A stretch of 64,000 nucleotides of DNA. Source: Bacillota bacterium. GTDB taxonomy: Bacteria > Bacillota > Bacilli > Paenibacillales > Paenibacillaceae. A program made the translations under genes and the position numbers. The stretch spans positions 124,001 through 188,000 of the forward strand of contig JAEWAQ010000012.1 of assembly GCA_023391635.1 (NCBI GenBank), in the 5' to 3' direction. Of the stretch, positions 18,074 to 26,146 are shown one piece after another. Under the pieces are notes generated by a model. That model worked only from the letters and a program-made list of their open reading frames with translations. It made no database searches and was not told the origin of the DNA. Numbering within the stretch: position 1 is the stretch's first letter; each line of letters begins with the position of its first letter.

Positions 18074-18925
18074 ATGAACAGGAACCAAGATGCGAGTGTT
18101 GCACTGATAACGGGCGCGAGCGCTGGGATTGGGCTGGAATTAACCCGGAAATGGCTGACGGAGGACTGGCAGGTGGCGGCTTTGATCCGTTCGGACTTTC
18201 CGGCGGAGGACAGGATAATCCAGGAAGCCGTGAAGGACGGGCGGCTTCGTATTTACAGAGTAGCGGATCTCGCTGACTATGACAGCTTGAGGCGGACTTT
18301 GGAAGATATCAAAGGGAAGGAGCAGCGGATCGATATTCTGTTCAATAACGCTGGCGGGAGCTTTTCCGAGTTAAGCTATTCGAAGCAAGGGCGCGAGAGG
18401 CACTATGAGCTGATGACGGTCGTACCGTATATTATTCTGATGGAGATGAAGGGGCTTTTAACGAACGGCCGCTTAAAAACGGTGATCAACACCTCATCTT
18501 CCGCGTTTAATTTTACGAAGGAGTTTAGCGTCGAAACCCTGGAGCATCCCAAAAGTTTCCGTAAGCTGACCGGTCCCTATGCAAGCTCCAAGCTGGCGCT
18601 TTCGCTGTGGACGCAGGCTATCGCCCCGGAGCTTGCACAGGATGGCATTCGGATCCGCAGCGTTGACCCGGGCGGCAACAATACGTTAAGAAAAGGCAAG
18701 GAGTCCGGCCTGCCCCTGGTGGTCAAATTGCTGATGAAGCTGTTTTTCTCTCCGCCTACCAAGGGCGCCAACCTTCTGTATGAGGGAGCGATCGGGGCAC
18801 ACCGTCATGAGACCGGCGTACTTCTGGTGAAAGATCAGGTCGCGGAATTAAAGTTTACGAATCAGGCGCAGCAGGTGCTGGGGAGGGTTCGTTCGATTTA
18901 CGAAGACGAATTTATCCGCGAGTAA
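18074..18925 (+). CDS. Short-chain dehydrogenase/reductase
   Basis: 283 residues. Rossmann dinucleotide motif ALITGASAGIGLEL, structural NNAGG, catalytic Ser region INTSSSAFN and the active-site YASSK (Tyr/Lys) are all present, so this is an intact SDR that oxidises or reduces an alcohol/carbonyl with NAD(P). The substrate is unknown. It is transcribed from a MerR-type promoter divergent from the MerR gene, which suggests induction by a toxic or reactive compound sensed by that regulator. The start at 18074 has GGGAGGAG eight bases upstream. Confidence 0.9.
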   Translation: MNRNQDASVALITGASAGIGLELTRKWLTEDWQVAALIRSDFPAEDRIIQEAVKDGRLRIYRVADLADYDSLRRTLEDIKGKEQRIDILFNNAGGSFSELSYSKQGRERHYELMTVVPYIILMEMKGLLTNGRLKTVINTSSSAFNFTKEFSVETLEHPKSFRKLTGPYASSKLALSLWTQAIAPELAQDGIRIRSVDPGGNNTLRKGKESGLPLVVKLLMKLFFSPPTKGANLLYEGAIGAHRHETGVLLVKDQVAELKFTNQAQQVLGRVRSIYEDEFIRE

Positions 18926-18979
18926 CACATCCGCTTCACCTACAATATGATGAGTCTAGAAATCTAAAGAGGTGAGCCA

Positions 18980-19423
18980 ATGGCAGTCGTAAAAGCCAGG
19001 AAACGGGATATTGATATGTTGGCAAGGCTGCTTCGAGCTGAAGCTGAGGGCGAAGGCGAGATGGGCATGCTCCTTGTTGGCAATGTTGGCATTAACCGAG
19101 TAAGGGCGGATTGCTCCGATTTCAAAGGACTCCGAACGATCCCCCAGATGATCCACCAGCCGCATGCGTTCGAAGCCTTGCAGCATGGTATGTTTTATCA
19201 GAACGCTAGAGACAGGGAACGCCGGTTGGCGCAGCGGGCCGTGAACGGGGAACGGAATTGGCCGGCCAAATTCTCCCTGTGGTATTTCCGTCCAGGAACG
19301 TTCGATAATCCCGGACCCTGTCCGCCGACCTGGTATAACCAGCCGTTCGTGGGACGATGGAAGAAGCATTGTTTTTACGAGCCGACCGCGGAAGAATGTC
19401 AAAATGTATATAATACGTTCTAG
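18980..19423 (+). CDS. cwlJ: CwlJ/SleB-type cell wall hydrolase
   Basis: 147 residues of the Hydrolase_2 family that degrades spore cortex peptidoglycan during germination. It has LARLLRAEAEGEGEMGMLLVGNVGINRV with the catalytic Glu in AEAEGE, then the conserved FYQ and FRPGTFDNPGPCPPTW segments. It is the short CwlJ form without a signal peptide. ATG 18980 has AGAGGTG upstream. A decayed copy of its last 30 codons and following hairpin lies at 57412. A hairpin terminator follows at 19446. Confidence 0.85.
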   Translation: MAVVKARKRDIDMLARLLRAEAEGEGEMGMLLVGNVGINRVRADCSDFKGLRTIPQMIHQPHAFEALQHGMFYQNARDRERRLAQRAVNGERNWPAKFSLWYFRPGTFDNPGPCPPTWYNQPFVGRWKKHCFYEPTAEECQNVYNTF

Positions 19424-19445
19424 CTTTATAAAAACTTTATCTCAT

Positions 19446-19480
19446 TAAGCGCCGCGTAAATCGCGGCTTCTTTGGTTTTT
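19446..19480 (+). terminator. Terminator after cwlJ
   Basis: AAGCGCCGCG-TAAA-TCGCGGCTT followed by CTTTGGTTTTT: a GC-rich stem with a T-rich tail, right after the cwlJ stop codon. Confidence 0.7.
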
Positions 19481-19560
19481 CTTCGCATCGTGATTCAAAT
19501 TCGCCTTAGCCGTTCCGTACCTTGAAAGAACGGAAGAATCCGATCCTGGGAGAAGCGGTA

Positions 19561-20082
19561 CTACGGCCGTTGGTTCATCTGCAGCTGCCGTGCTAACGCT
19601 ATCTTATCATTCAGAGACAGGATCTTTTCCGCGAGCGGGAAGAGCATCTTCTCCTCTTTCGCAAAATGTTGGGTGAGAGTCGCATGGGCTTGTACGGCAT
19701 AGACGGCGATCGATCGCGCATCGTCCTCGGAGACGGCAGATCCTGCTTGCGCGGCTTCGGTCAGGAAATCGTGGAGATGCTGCTCGGCTTTCTCGTGCTC
19801 GAACTCCATCGTCTCGATGGTGCGGTCCTCAGGGGCGAGTCGGCGAGACATCAGGGAGAATAAGGCAGTCTCCTCTCTGTAAGAGTGGATGGCAAGTAGC
19901 GTAGCGAAGGAAGCGACCTGTGCATGCAATCGGGCGAAAAGTGGGTCGACCGCAGGCCCGGACTCGTACTCCAGGTCCTCCGTGATCTCATAGAAGCGAT
20001 CCATCGCCGCCCGCAGCGATACGTGCTCGTCCTGTAGTTGTTGCAGGGGCGGGCACAGCTCTATTTTCGGTTCCTCGAACAT
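19561..20082 (-). CDS. Hemerythrin-like domain protein
   Basis: About 173 residues, largely helical. The His/Glu pattern of a hemerythrin four-helix bundle is visible: LQDEHVSLR, AIHSYREETALF, EFEHEKAEQHLHD and LTQHFAKEEKMLFPLAE. Such proteins bind a di-iron centre and oxygen or NO, or act as iron or redox sensors. ATG 20082 has GGAGG seven bases upstream. It stands alone and is divergent from the YdeI-like gene. Confidence 0.85.
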   Translation of the reverse strand: MFEEPKIELCPPLQQLQDEHVSLRAAMDRFYEITEDLEYESGPAVDPLFARLHAQVASFATLLAIHSYREETALFSLMSRRLAPEDRTIETMEFEHEKAEQHLHDFLTEAAQAGSAVSEDDARSIAVYAVQAHATLTQHFAKEEKMLFPLAEKILSLNDKIALARQLQMNQRP

Positions 20083-20237
20083 GTAAATCCCTCCTGGCTG
20101 TAATCTCCGAATCGGCGGTTCGTTCCACTCAGCATACGTCAAATTGGCGGGCACGCTTGTGATCATGCTCACATATGTGCGATTGTGTATAATAAGCGTA
20201 GTCGAACTGAATGATTGCGCGGAGGTGGACCGGTCAT

Positions 20238-20927
20238 ATGTCCAAGACGATTGTCGAGAAATTGAATTTGCATAAGTACAAGAAGGCGGCGGTGCTGAAT
20301 CATCCGGAAGGCGAGACGCTGCTGCCGGGGCTGGAGCGGTACGACACGGTGCCGGATGGCCGCGGTTACGATCTTATTTTTGCGTTCGTGCTCGACATGG
20401 GGGAACTGCAGAAGCTCGTCTCCCAGGTGATCGAGGATCAATCGTTGGATGAAGGCGGGTACCTGTTTGCAGCATACCCCAAGAAGGGGAACGAAGTATA
20501 CCCGACGTACATTCACCGCGACGAGCTGTTTGCGGGGCTGGGTGCGAGCGAAGAGGACGGCTACATCGGGACGAGCAGCTTGAAATTCGCGCGCATGGTA
20601 GGGTTGAACGATGTGTTTACGGTGGTCGGATTCAAGGCGGAAGCGCGGAAAAAAGGGGCAGCGGCCGCGTCTGCGTCGGTGTCGAAACCGAGTCAGCGCG
20701 TAGGTGATTATGTGGCGATGATCCCGGAGGTGGAGAAGGATCTGCAGGGCGTGCCGGAGGTGCTGGCTGTCTACCAGTCGCTCACGCCGGGGTATCGCAA
20801 GGATTGGGCCCGGTACGTCTACAGCGCCGTGCAGGAAGAGACGAAGGCGAAGCGCAGGGCGGAGATGATCGAGGCGCTGCGCGCGGGGTATAAGAGCACG
20901 GATGATTATCGAAGGCGTCAACGGTAG
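20238..20927 (+). CDS. YdeI/OmdA-like domain protein
   Basis: About 229 residues. The C-terminal part (from about 150: RVGDYVAMIPEVEKDLQGV, LTPGYRKDWARYVYSAVQEETKAKRRAEMI) matches the YdeI/OmpD-associated (bacteriocin-protection-like) pattern of Arg/Lys-rich helices. The N-terminal 130 residues resemble a DUF3052-like domain. A short Ala/Ser linker joins them. ATG 20238 has GGAGGTGG upstream. The molecular role is not established. Confidence 0.65.
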   Translation: MSKTIVEKLNLHKYKKAAVLNHPEGETLLPGLERYDTVPDGRGYDLIFAFVLDMGELQKLVSQVIEDQSLDEGGYLFAAYPKKGNEVYPTYIHRDELFAGLGASEEDGYIGTSSLKFARMVGLNDVFTVVGFKAEARKKGAAAASASVSKPSQRVGDYVAMIPEVEKDLQGVPEVLAVYQSLTPGYRKDWARYVYSAVQEETKAKRRAEMIEALRAGYKSTDDYRRRQR

Positions 20928-21017
20928 GGCGGTTGTTTAGAGTAGATTGGTACGGGGTCTAACTGCTAAAATAATAATTGTTCACTAAATCTAACGATTA
21001 TATAGGGGATAGACATT

Positions 21018-21707
21018 ATGAAACTTACGTATACGGGTAAGACAAAAGATGTATATGAGATGGAAAACGGGAATTACCTGCTCAAGTTTAAAGATGATGT
21101 AACAGGCGAGAACGGTGTGTTTGATCCTGGTGCGAACACAGTCGGGCTAGTCATGGAGGGAGCAGGTCGGGCAGGACTGCGTTTAACGAAGTTCTTTTTC
21201 GAGAAATTAAACGCAGTGAACATACCGACGCATTACATCGATGCGGAAATTGAGAATGCAACGATGACTGTTGCTCCCGCTACTGTATTTGGCAAAGGGC
21301 TTGAGGTCATATGTCGATACCGTGCAGTTGGAAGCTTCCTCCGGCGTTATGGCATGTATGCACAAGAAGGGCAACTACTGGATGCATTTGTGGAAGTAAC
21401 GTTAAAAGATGATGCACGTCAAGATCCGCCGATCAGCAAGTCTGCTCTTGAAATGCTGGGCATTTTGTCAGCAGAGGAGTATGCCGAGCTGGAAAAACTG
21501 ACGAAGCAAGTCAGTCAACTCGTGAAGGACGAGCTTAGTAAGAAAGGCATCGAGCTGTATGATATTAAGTTGGAATTTGGCCGAATGAAAAAGGGCGGGC
21601 AAGTTGTTCTTATTGACGAAATTTCTGGTGGAAACATGAGAGCATACAAGGATGGAGTGTATATTGAACCGCTTGAGTTGGAGAAACTCATGCTGGCAAC
21701 TGAATAA
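21018..21707 (+). CDS. SAICAR synthetase (PurC) family enzyme
   Basis: 229 residues. It starts YTGKTKDVYE, has the GKGLEVICRYRAVGSFLRRYG core (PurC-like arginines), ISKSALEMLG and VVLIDEISGGNMRAYKDG (metal/ATP-binding acidic motif). PurC converts CAIR plus Asp plus ATP to SAICAR. This protein stands outside any pur operon and its C-terminal motif differs from standard PurC (DEISP.T.R). It may be a paralogue with a related ligase reaction rather than the housekeeping enzyme. The start has GGGGA ten bases upstream. No purine riboswitch is seen in the 90-base leader. Confidence 0.75.
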   Translation: MKLTYTGKTKDVYEMENGNYLLKFKDDVTGENGVFDPGANTVGLVMEGAGRAGLRLTKFFFEKLNAVNIPTHYIDAEIENATMTVAPATVFGKGLEVICRYRAVGSFLRRYGMYAQEGQLLDAFVEVTLKDDARQDPPISKSALEMLGILSAEEYAELEKLTKQVSQLVKDELSKKGIELYDIKLEFGRMKKGGQVVLIDEISGGNMRAYKDGVYIEPLELEKLMLATE

Positions 21708-21884
21708 ACTAACGTATCGCTAGTGAAGCAAGTTTTTTAGAAAATCGCTCAGCATCCGCTCAACGGCTATTTCATTCTGGATGTTCCAGACACCGATGAG
21801 GCCGCACGCTGAGCATCTCTCGCACTTGCAGCCGCGCGGGATGAAGCGGGTTGGCGCTTCAAGAAGTCGGCAGTTCTCGCGGGA

Positions 21885-22538
21885 TTAATCGATGAACGCG
21901 TGGATCGGGCCTTGGCCGACCATAAGGGTCATCATGCGTGCGATCTCCTTGGCCGGCTGCTGTCTGCCTGTCTCGAACCAGTGCTGGATGAACCCGATGT
22001 TGGCGGAAGTCAAGTAGGCGAAGATGAAATCGATCGGAATAGGCGCGGGCTCGGCCGGCACGAGATGGGGCATGGATTCCAGTATCTTGCCGTACATACG
22101 CTCCATCATCAGTTCCTTGACCCGGCGTGCGAACGAGGGGTCGCCTTTCGGTCCGAACATCAAGCCGCAGAAGTCGGCATTGCGGTTCCAGAATTCGAAC
22201 ACGGATACAAGTCCCGGATACGGCTCGCGCCGCTGCGCGCAGTTGAGCAACTCGGAGAGGTTCATCTGAGAGGCGATGTCTTCGAGTCCTTGCAGAATTT
22301 CCGATTGAAGCTGTTCAATCAGGTCGTGGACGTCACGGTAATGGAGGTAGAAGGTGCCTCGGTTAATCTCCGCTTGCGCGGTCAGGTCGCTGACAGTGAT
22401 GCTGCCCAGACCTTGCCCTTGTTGGGCCCGCTCGATCAGCGCCTGGCGCAGCAGCTTCTTGGTGCGCTGCGTCCTGCGGTCGGCGGTGCGAGGTTGCTGT
22501 AGGCGCTGCGATTGGTGCTGCTCGGATTTGCTCGACAT
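21885..22538 (-). CDS. TetR/AcrR-family regulator
   Basis: About 217 residues. The N-terminal TetR DNA-binding domain has RRTQRTKKLLRQALIE, then ITVSDLTAQAEINRGTFYLHYRDVHDLIEQL. The C-terminal helical ligand domain is of the type found next to YhgE/Pip or ABC-2 genes. ATG 22538 has AAAGGAG ten bases upstream. It is divergent from a large membrane protein gene, with palindromic TTCATTA-type repeats between them that are its likely operators. Confidence 0.9.
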   Translation of the reverse strand: MSSKSEQHQSQRLQQPRTADRRTQRTKKLLRQALIERAQQGQGLGSITVSDLTAQAEINRGTFYLHYRDVHDLIEQLQSEILQGLEDIASQMNLSELLNCAQRREPYPGLVSVFEFWNRNADFCGLMFGPKGDPSFARRVKELMMERMYGKILESMPHLVPAEPAPIPIDFIFAYLTSANIGFIQHWFETGRQQPAKEIARMMTLMVGQGPIHAFID

Positions 22539-22608
22539 GGGCGGCAGGCTCCTTTCCGGGTAGTTGCTTAATAAGTTTTTTGCGCGATTCCTCGACACTG
22601 CGACCGGC

Positions 22609-22710
22609 AATGTTCATTAATGGACATTCGTGCGGATACTGGTCATTGAACCTCATCCTGACTTCATTATAATGAACGTTGTGATCATTAATCAACAATA
22701 TGTTCATTAA
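22609..22710. promoter_or_regulatory. TetR-type operator array
   Basis: AATGTTCATTAATGGACATT (22609-22628) is a 9-of-10 palindrome. TTCATTATAATGAA (22663-22676) is a perfect one and contains a TATAAT-like sequence. A further TGTTCATTA half-site lies at 22701. The repeated TTCATTA units in a divergent TetR promoter region predict control of both genes. Confidence 0.65.
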
Positions 22711-22725
22711 GTGGAGGGGATGGCC

Positions 22726-24054
22726 ATGTCGTTTCTAAAAATGAAGCTGGTGTGGATCGGCGCCGCGGCGGCGGTCGTGGTGCTGTTGATTTTCGGACTT
22801 GCGATGATGGGGTCCGTGATTGGGGCGAAGCCGAAGGCGCTGCCCGTTGCGCTGGCCGTGCTGGATCAGCCGGTCGCGCTGCCTGCCGAGGCGGGAGGCG
22901 AGCAGCTTGCATTAGGGCAGGCGGTACAGCAGCAGGTGACCGGGCTTGCGCAGCTTCCCGTTCGGTGGGAGGTTGTCGGCACGGAGGAAGAAGCGCTGGC
23001 TATGATGAACCGGCAGGAAGTGTACGGGGCGCTGACACTGCCTGCGGATTTCACCGCGGGAGCGCTGTCGCTTCAATCGGCGGAGCCGAAGCCGGCGACG
23101 GTTAAGCTATATGTGAATGAAGGGATGAGCGCTCAAGGGGTCGCGGCGGTACGGTCGATCTTGCAGCAAGTATCGAAGCAGATCGCAGCCGGATTGTCCG
23201 CGCAAGCGTTGGAACAGATCGGGCAGCATGCGCAGCAGCTGCCTATCGGCGCCGCGCGGGCGCTGCTGGCGCCGGTGCAGACACAGGAGATTGTCGTGCA
23301 CGCAGTGGGCGAGAACAATGGCGGCGGCAGTGCGCCGAACATGCTCACGCAGATTGCGTGGATGGGAAGCCTGGTGCTGAGCATATTCTTCTTCCTGGCG
23401 GCGAGGGGCGTAAGGGGCAGGAAGAGCGGCGCTGAAGGTGCTGGCGCTGGCAGGGACGGTTATGTTGAGAGAAGTAGCTTGGCTAGCGTGAGTGCTGGCA
23501 GTAGCGGCAGTCGGGGCATCGCTAGAGGGCATGACGGCCGCAGCCGGTGGCTTATAGCAGCGAGCCAGACGGTCGTTGGACTGGTGCTGACATGCGGGGT
23601 TTCCGGGTTGCTGGTCTGGATGGCTGCCGGTTGGTACGGGATGGAGATCGCGGATCCTGCGGCCGTATGGTTGTTTCTGTGGTTGGCTTCAAGCGCGTTC
23701 TTCCTGCTGCAATCCTCGCTGCTGAATTGGATAGGGATGCCGGCGATTGCTTTGCTCGTGCTGTTGCTGTTCTTCTCGTTGCCGGTTGTAAATCTGGCGC
23801 CGGAATTCATGCCGCAGGTTACACAGGATTGGCTGTACTCCTGGACGCCGTTCCGGTACGTCGCATCCGGCTTGCGCAGCTTGATGTATTTTGGCGGCGG
23901 TTCAAGTCATGTGATGACGTTGTCGTATAGCGTGTTGTGGTGGATCGCGGGCGTCGGCGTTGTTGTACTGCTGGCCTCGGGGTGGCGCAAGGAGCGAGCC
24001 CCTGAAGCTGCTGCAGCAGACGGTGCCGGTGCTGTAAAATCTGTGCGATCGTAA
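22726..24054 (+). CDS. YhgE/Pip-like (ABC-2-type) membrane protein
   Basis: About 442 residues. An N-terminal helix (VWIGAAAAVVVLLIFGLAMMG) is followed by a large extracytoplasmic domain of about 180 residues and then five or six helices. This matches the YhgE/Pip/SNG-like half of ABC-2 exporters. A Gly/Ser/Arg-rich loop (about residues 230-280) interrupts the first two C-terminal helices and is unusually long. ATG 22726 has GGAGGGG seven bases upstream. TetR control suggests induction by a toxic compound and an export role; no ATPase lies beside it. Confidence 0.7.
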   Translation: MSFLKMKLVWIGAAAAVVVLLIFGLAMMGSVIGAKPKALPVALAVLDQPVALPAEAGGEQLALGQAVQQQVTGLAQLPVRWEVVGTEEEALAMMNRQEVYGALTLPADFTAGALSLQSAEPKPATVKLYVNEGMSAQGVAAVRSILQQVSKQIAAGLSAQALEQIGQHAQQLPIGAARALLAPVQTQEIVVHAVGENNGGGSAPNMLTQIAWMGSLVLSIFFFLAARGVRGRKSGAEGAGAGRDGYVERSSLASVSAGSSGSRGIARGHDGRSRWLIAASQTVVGLVLTCGVSGLLVWMAAGWYGMEIADPAAVWLFLWLASSAFFLLQSSLLNWIGMPAIALLVLLLFFSLPVVNLAPEFMPQVTQDWLYSWTPFRYVASGLRSLMYFGGGSSHVMTLSYSVLWWIAGVGVVVLLASGWRKERAPEAAAADGAGAVKSVRS

Positions 24055-24101
24055 ACTTGTTCTTGGCTTATCGCTTCGTTATCACCCATGTCCATACAGG
24101 T

Positions 24102-24135
24102 ACCCGGTTTCTCGTTGGGAGATGCCGGGTTATTG
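24102..24135 (+). terminator. Possible weak terminator
   Basis: ACCCGG and CCGGGT pair around a 17-base loop downstream of the YhgE-like gene, followed by TATTG. The T-run is poor, so this is tentative. Confidence 0.3.
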
Positions 24136-24172
24136 AATGGATTGGCGATATACGGCCAGGCGGCATGTGATT

Positions 24173-24490
24173 CTATCTCGTCAAGATGCCCATTTCTTCG
24201 ATAAACGATTTCGTTTCCACAGTGCCCAGATCATAGATCATACGATAAATACGGATTAATCCTGTATGATACTCCCGGCTTATTTCTTTATCGTCTGAGG
24301 TATACGAAGTGATCGGCGTCCGGAAACTTTCCTTGGCGTCGATCATCTCGTTGGACTGCAATAAGCTTTCAAGCTCGGTCGCTTCCATGGAGGTTGCTAT
24401 TATTTCAAGTGGACGGTGATTGATTTCTAACGCTTCACTGACTGTTTTGTTTGGGACGGAGACATAATACTTCTTCTTATCCATGAACAT
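24173..24490 (-). CDS. Small conserved-looking protein of unknown function
   Basis: 105 residues (or 103 from the ATG at 24484), acidic, no signal peptide and no membrane segment. It begins DKKKYYVSVPNKTVSEAL and ends SFIEEMGILTR. AAGGA precedes the start on the minus strand. I do not recognise the family. Codon use looks normal and the frame has a good ribosome site, so it is likely a real gene. Confidence 0.55.
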   Translation of the reverse strand: MFMDKKKYYVSVPNKTVSEALEINHRPLEIIATSMEATELESLLQSNEMIDAKESFRTPITSYTSDDKEISREYHTGLIRIYRMIYDLGTVETKSFIEEMGILTR

Positions 24491-24629
24491 GCATTCCTTT
24501 CTTCAGGAATCAAACAGATGTAATAATGGTGCTATGTATTAGATCTACCCGTTCGCGGCAGAAATGAATTATGAGAGCGCTGTCGGGATCTCTATATGGT
24601 CATAACTGATGAAGAACTGGAAAGGATAA

Positions 24630-24851
24630 ACAGGATATAAAGGAGATCGAAATGGAAGCTGGATCAAGTTGAAATGCGGGAAGCAACTGGAGTTCGTGAT
24701 TGGCGGGTTCACCGTTTCGGATAAGCAGACCGAAGGCGTAAGCTCGCTTCTCCTAGGCGTATATGAAGAGGGGGAAGAAGGGGACCGAACAACATGGCCG
24801 ATGATGTTGGCAGTGTGCTACGATAAGTGCATGAAGGTTCACTGCAGATAG
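24630..24851 (+). pseudogene. Remnant of an ATP-dependent DNA ligase (LigD-type)
   Basis: An in-frame stretch reads GDRNGSWIKLKCGKQLEFVI followed by GGFTVSDKQTEGVSSLLLGVY. This matches the end of the nucleotidyltransferase domain and start of the OB fold in LigD-type ligases (W-K-K-C, EFV-GG-T, S-LLLG-Y). The frame has no start upstream (stop at 24627) and drifts to unrelated sequence after LLLGVYEEGEE. It is a decayed fragment of about 45 codons. The rest of the gap 24491-24860 holds nothing else recognisable. Confidence 0.6.
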
Positions 24852-24870
24852 AACGGAGAGAATGCTTGAC

Positions 24871-25101
24871 ATGAATGGGACAAATAGCGGAACCAAGCGA
24901 AGCGATATACGGCCAGGCGTAGAAGTCGAGATCGTGCTGAAGAAGGACCAGCGAACGGGTGCGTTGACGCGCGGTGTCGTGAAGGACATCTTAACGAATT
25001 CGCCGACACATCCACACGGGATCAAAGTGCGACTGCAGGACGGCCAAGTCGGCCGCGTGAAGACGATTTTCAGCGGCGGTAGCGACGGAGGCCTCGGCTG
25101 A
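24871..25101 (+). CDS. ywbE: YwbE-family protein
   Basis: 76 residues, almost entirely the conserved YwbE sequence: RSDIRPGVEVEIVLKKDQRT, GVVKDILTNSPTHPHGIKVR, LQDGQVGRVK. Its function is unknown; the small beta-rich fold suggests nucleic-acid binding. ATG 24871 is chosen because the family starts MNG and GGAGAG lies ten bases upstream. Its stop overlaps the rlmH start (TGATG), so the two are translationally coupled. Confidence 0.85.
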   Translation: MNGTNSGTKRSDIRPGVEVEIVLKKDQRTGALTRGVVKDILTNSPTHPHGIKVRLQDGQVGRVKTIFSGGSDGGLG

Positions 25102-25580
25102 TGCAAATTCAAGTAGTATGCGTCGGCAAGCTGAAGGAACGATATTGGACCGAAGCGGTAGCCGAATACGTCAAGCGGCTCGGTCCCTACGCCCGAGTCG
25201 ACATTCGCGAACTGCCGGACGAGAAGACGCCTGACCGGATGAGCCCGGCAGAAGAGGACCAAGTCCGTGTTCGCGAAGGCGAGCGCATCCTGGCGGCGCT
25301 GAAGCCAGATGCGATCGTTGTAGCCCTCGCCATCGACGGCGAATCCTGGACGAGCGAGCAGCTCGCCGCGTTCATGGAGAAGCAAGCCGTCTACGGCGGC
25401 GGCTTGCTCACATTCGTCATCGGCGGCTCTCTCGGCCTGTCGCCAGCGGTGTTGTCCCGCGCGGGCAAGCTGCTGTCGTTCGGGCGCATGACCTACCCGC
25501 ATCAGCTGATGCGAGTCATTCTGTTGGAGCAGGTGTACCGGGGGTTCAAGATTTTGCGGGGGGAACCGTATCACAAGTAG
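25101..25580 (+). CDS. rlmH: 23S rRNA pseudouridine-1915 N3-methyltransferase RlmH
   Basis: 159 residues, full length. SPOUT-class enzyme that uses SAM to methylate pseudouridine 1915 in 23S rRNA on the 70S ribosome. The trefoil-knot SAM site is visible (VIGGSLGLSPAVLSRA; SFGRMTYPHQLMRVILLEQVYR), and the protein ends in the invariant GEPYHK. The start overlaps the ywbE stop. The 3' end of this gene is the established attB of SCC elements in staphylococci. Here the same 26 bases recur with one mismatch at 42812. Confidence 0.96.
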   Translation: MQIQVVCVGKLKERYWTEAVAEYVKRLGPYARVDIRELPDEKTPDRMSPAEEDQVRVREGERILAALKPDAIVVALAIDGESWTSEQLAAFMEKQAVYGGGLLTFVIGGSLGLSPAVLSRAGKLLSFGRMTYPHQLMRVILLEQVYRGFKILRGEPYHK

Positions 25581-25588
25581 GGCGAAAT
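25563..25588 (+). repeat. Direct repeat copy 1 at the rlmH 3' end (possible attachment site)
   Basis: GAACCGTATCACAAGTAG plus GGCGAAAT spans the last codons of rlmH and eight bases after the stop. It matches 42812-42837 at 25 of 26 bases and shares 16 of 17 bases (GAACCGTA.CACAAGTA) with 41220-41236. It corresponds in position to the SCC attB site. Confidence 0.7.
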
Positions 25589-25738
25589 CTCCGAATGTTT
25601 TTAAGGAGGAATTAGACAACGGTGAGATCTTTAGTCCTACCCTGAATTTTTGGCTTGTGTTCCCTTCTTTACCTGTAATACAATTATTTCCACAATATCC
25701 TTGAGAAGAGGGTAGTCCTACGAGGAGGAGTGGATTGC

Positions 25739-26110
25739 ATGAGCGAGTTTGGCATGTCCGTCGAGGCGGAGTCGCCTTGCCATTATCGTAGAGCGCTGGA
25801 GGTCGTTTCTAGTAAATGGACGGTTCTTGTGTTTTACGAACTGGAATTCGGTAAGCGGAGGTACAGTGATCTGAAGAGAAGGGTAGAGGGTGTCACGCAG
25901 AAAATGTTGACTCAGACATTGCGGCAGCTGGAGAGGGACGGTCTGGTCGTTCGCTATGTGCATCCGACCGTCCCTCCTACCGTTGAATATGAGCTAACAC
26001 CATTAGGCTTAACGTTGATTGAGCCCATGCGGGTCTTGCATCAATGGACCGATGCCCACTACGATACCGTCCTTCAAGCGAGAAAGGCATTCGACCAAGA
26101 GAGCATATAA
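25739..26110 (+). CDS. HxlR-family helix-turn-helix regulator
   Basis: 123 residues. Winged helix of the HxlR/YodB type: ALEVVSSKWTVLVFYELEFG, RRYSDLKRRVEGVTQKMLTQTLRQLERDGLV, and wing YVHPTVPPTVEYELTPLG. A Cys in ESPCHY near the N-terminus sits where redox-sensing HxlR proteins carry a reactive Cys. ATG 25739 has GAGGAGGAG upstream. It likely controls the neighbouring esterase and oxidoreductase genes, in response to electrophiles or oxidants. Confidence 0.9.
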   Translation: MSEFGMSVEAESPCHYRRALEVVSSKWTVLVFYELEFGKRRYSDLKRRVEGVTQKMLTQTLRQLERDGLVVRYVHPTVPPTVEYELTPLGLTLIEPMRVLHQWTDAHYDTVLQARKAFDQESI

Positions 26111-26118
26111 TTTTACCG

Positions 26119-26146
26119 AGCTGGCCTCATGGCTAAGCTTTTTTTT
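26119..26146. terminator. Terminator after the HxlR gene
   Basis: AGCTGGCC-TCAT-GGCTAAGCT followed by a run of eight T. It lies between the convergent HxlR gene and the esterase gene, whose stop codon it touches. Confidence 0.65.

Noticed and set aside
20169..20921. 250-codon minus-strand frame
   Set aside because: Antisense of the YdeI-like gene; no recognisable content.
20928..21017. Possible purine riboswitch before the PurC-like gene
   Set aside because: The 90-base leader lacks the conserved junction sequences of the purine aptamer.
24669..24851. A real 60-residue protein starting at TTG
   Set aside because: It matches an internal part of a DNA ligase and has no ribosome site, so it is listed as a remnant.
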